Positions 61,778 through 64,000 of a stretch of 64,000 bases of DNA are shown piece after piece (within the stretch, counting starts at the first letter, position 1; every line of letters starts with the position of its first letter). The translations under genes and the position numbers were made by a program. This stretch comes from Quillaja saponaria (Eukaryota > Streptophyta > Magnoliopsida > Fabales > Quillajaceae), in the NCBI GenBank assembly GCA_029379385.1, contig CM055617.1, forward strand, positions 6,758,001 to 6,822,000, in the 5' to 3' direction. A model generated the notes under the pieces. That model was not told the DNA's origin. It saw only the letters and a list, made by a program, of their open reading frames with translations, and did no database searches.

Positions 61778-63169
61778 TTGGTATGTGAGTTTCACTATTA
61801 TATTTTATTGCTGACCTTGCTTCACTTAGTGCATGAGAAGATCATTTCATAAAGGTAATGCCACCATCATATAGTTATGTTTGCTTCTAAGTGATGTGGG
61901 GCCGGAGTGTTGGATGTCAGAGATTACCACGCTGACACTAGAGTTTTGACACGATTTCGGGTTCTGACAACTTGGACCAAAGTGTTGGAGAGTAGAGAGG
62001 ACTTAGAACCCAACTCTAAGGAGGTCCTGTTAAAACCAATCAATTGACAAGGAGTGTGAGCTTATATTATTATATATTATGTTATAGTTCAACTTGTAAG
62101 AGATTATCACATTGAAGATGTATATAGTAATTAAGGAAAAAAATTCCATACAGTTGTATGCTTCTCGCACGATGGGAGTATCTGCTTATGAGTTGTTAAT
62201 ATTAATTTGTTCAGTTGGGGGACTTGAGTACATAATCCCTGACAGCTCACATAGCATACTTCCTTATGTCATTTTACATATATAAGTAATGGTTTAAAAA
62301 TCAAACCGATAAACAAAAAAATTTAACCATTTTATGACTTCCTTTGTCTAGTAGTAGTAATTCTGCAAAATCAGAACTTGGTTGCAAAATCGGAACTTTT
62401 GGGTTGGAGAACTGCAAATTAATTGTTACTTCAGCCAGAAAATAGATGATGATGGGAATAAGAGGAGGAGCTTTTCCTTATTGTTTTTGTTTTGTTTTTT
62501 TTTTTCTATTCTTGAAGAACCAACGAAGTATGTATTAGGTTCTGATTTTGTCTAGAATGATACAGGCCTTTAGGTTAAAAAACCATTAGCATGGAAATGA
62601 CACTGTCAAATAGAGTTCTTTATTGATTATATGTGTATGGAAATTCTTTACTGTTTTTTGTGTCACATTTTTCTTCTTTGTGGGACTATTTAAACTTGTT
62701 ATTAATCTCTACCAACTTTCACACTTTGTATTATTCAATTGTTAATGATTTCTTTCATTATCAATTTGGGTAACAGCTCAATAATTAATTCAGTTAAAGA
62801 AATCAACAACAGAAAAAACTAATGCCTTGTTCCTTTTCTGAGTATAGTTTATTGTTCTTTGATGATGAAGGTAATTGTGTAAGGTTGACTATAAGAATGG
62901 CATCACTAAAGAGTTGCTCTCATGGGGAAAGTAATTTCTGGTTCAGTTAATAGTCTCTCATTGATGCCATGACTGAATTACAAGTCTCATTACCATACAC
63001 AACTAAACAGTATTATTGATACTGAGCTAATGAGCTTTATATTAGGGATGACCTTTTATTCAAACCAAACCCAAAAATGGTTGTTCCCAAACTTGCAAGT
63101 GGCTAAAGGGCTGAGTCACATCCCAAGAATGAGTATAGGAAACCCCTGCTTGGTATCACCAGCAAGGAA
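61778..63169. other. Intergenic region with possible splice donor and no gene
   Basis: Begins with the donor-like GTATGTGAG at 61781. A stretch at about 61890-62090 (GTTGGATGTCAGAGATTACC and CCCAACTCTAAGGAGGTCC) resembles LTR-type repeats of plants but has no partner here. A 42-codon frame starts at 62823; I cannot assign it. Confidence 0.45.
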
Positions 63170-63240
63170 CAACAGTGATTCCAATTCTTAAAAATTAGAG
63201 TAAGATGAACCACCAACTTTAACAGCTTCCACTGTGATTA
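63170..63240 (-). pseudogene. Second copy of a glycosyltransferase C-terminal tail
   Basis: On the minus strand it reads VEAVKVGGSSYSNF, a stop, then ELESLL, close to AVEAGGSSYSDLNSLIEELG at the end of the adjacent UGT (63250-63315). It lies just downstream of that gene's stop, as a short tandem duplication or a leftover from a neighbouring UGT copy. Confidence 0.6.
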
Positions 63241-63244
63241 AGAA

Positions 63245-64000
63245 TCAGCAATGGGAACCCAACTCTTCAATTAAAGAATTCAAATCTGAGTAAGATGATC
63301 CACCTGCTTCCACTGCCTGCCTTACCATGACAGCAAGAGCCTGTGCTCTGTTTCTCATTTCCTTGGCTTCTTCCCCTGCTATTATCTGGTTCAGTGCCTC
63401 TCTAGTGCTTCATTTTTAATACTATTATCTCCCACCATTTTAACCCATTTTTTGGCACCAACACCAACACCAATTTTAAGAATCTGAGTCACCAGCTTCT
63501 CATTGTAAAATTGTTCAGCAGACACTGGCCTAGTAACCATAGGAACCCCTGCAGAAATTCCTTCCAATGTTGAATTCCATCCGCAATGAGTCACGAACCC
63601 TCCAACTGCTTCATGATCAAGAATTAATACTTGGGGTGCCCAACCCCTTATAATTAGCCCCTTACCTTCCATTCTTTTTTCAAACCCTTCAGGCAGTCAT
63701 TCTTCTTTTTCTTCCTCATTATGTTTGCTTTTGTTCACAACCCAAATGAATTGTTGCCCAGAAGCCTCAAGACCCATTGCAATCTCTATTAGCTGGGAGT
63801 CAGTGAAGCTTGCCACACTTCCAAAACAAATATAAACAACTGAATTGAGTTTGTTTGAGTCAAGCCACTTCAAGCACTCGTGTTCAGTAATGGAGGCTTC
63901 CTTTCCTCTCTCTGCTTTCTCTTCATTGTCCCTATTGCATAAAGACACCGGCCCTATATGCCATGCTTTCCTTCCAAGTTCTTCCCTGTAATGGTCTGCA
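63245..64000 (-). pseudogene. UDP-glycosyltransferase, UGT73-like, C-terminal half (partial; disrupted)
   Basis: Family-1 plant glycosyltransferases move sugar from a UDP-sugar to small molecules in the cytosol. The part in the window begins near [20 protein letters not shown] and includes the linker [20 protein letters not shown]. The complete 44-residue PSPG donor-binding box runs from [10 protein letters not shown] through [18 protein letters not shown] to PVSAEQ, with the usual Trp22 and Gln44. UGT73 members are about 490 residues; about 250 are seen, the rest lies right of the window. Two lesions: TGA at 63697-63699 where the family has Trp ([14 protein letters not shown]), and a one-base loss near 63408 after NEALER. 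The tail [20 protein letters not shown] is read in the new frame to a TGA at 63245-63247. Also MVTRP where MVTWP is usual. Probably a pseudogene. Confidence 0.85.

Noticed and set aside
62823..62951. 42-codon frame starting MPCSFSEYS
   Set aside because: Short, no known family, and no splice link to the leader-like sequence could be shown.

Overview
This is a eudicot nuclear genome window. It is AT-rich, its genes have GT-AG introns, and it carries plant-only families: a plastid MEP-pathway enzyme, a ZF-HD homeobox protein, a ROOT UVB SENSITIVE protein, F-box/FBA proteins and a PSPG-box glycosyltransferase. Plant LTR retrotransposons and MITE-like elements fill much of the rest. I see no CRISPR array, rRNA gene or convincing tRNA.

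Layout from left to right. (1) 1-5364, minus: the 5' two-thirds of ISPD, 8 exons placed, 3' end beyond the left edge. (2) 6140-6364, plus: the 74-residue complex I subunit NDUFB3/B12, divergent from ISPD. (3) 8883-10244, minus: one intact F-box/FBA gene, followed by a field of F-box relics (12296-12800, 12900-13994, 14705-15689 plus 21136-21475, 22090-22196). The best preserved relic was split by a 5446-bp Ty3/gypsy chromovirus (15690-21135) with TG...CA LTRs and an AATCA target-site duplication; it also holds a nearly perfect 192-bp tandem duplication. (4) 22215-22715: a decayed ER-type small heat-shock protein. (5) 23793-24389: a MITE-like element. (6) 24530-35179, plus: a pseudogene of SART3/Prp24-like splicing factor with two nonsense codons, a lost splice acceptor and a missing centre. 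A 3997-bp Ty1/copia element without gag (25920-29916, GGAGT duplication) sits in one intron, and a truncated copia relic in the other orientation lies at 34090-34430. (7) 35180-43800: gene-free. (8) 44899-45762, plus: an intact single-exon ZF-HD homeodomain gene. (9) 49609-54554, minus: an intact 13-exon RUS6-like DUF647 gene (522 residues). (10) 55098-61777: a large direct tandem duplication of non-coding DNA, whose second copy carries two extra segments, one of them a second member of the MITE-like family at 24 kb. (11) 63245-64000, minus: the C-terminal half of a UGT73-type glycosyltransferase with a nonsense codon and a frameshift, running off the right edge.

The live genes here (ISPD, NDUFB3, the F-box gene at 8.9 kb, ZF-HD, RUS6) are unrelated housekeeping and regulatory genes, not a pathway cluster. 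ISPD, NDUFB3 and ZF-HD in this order recall Arabidopsis At2g02500, At2g02510 and At2g02540 (from memory), so the window looks like an old collinear block expanded by F-box duplication, an imported pseudogene and retrotransposons. Exon boundaries were placed by eye from splice sites, codon phase and family resemblance.
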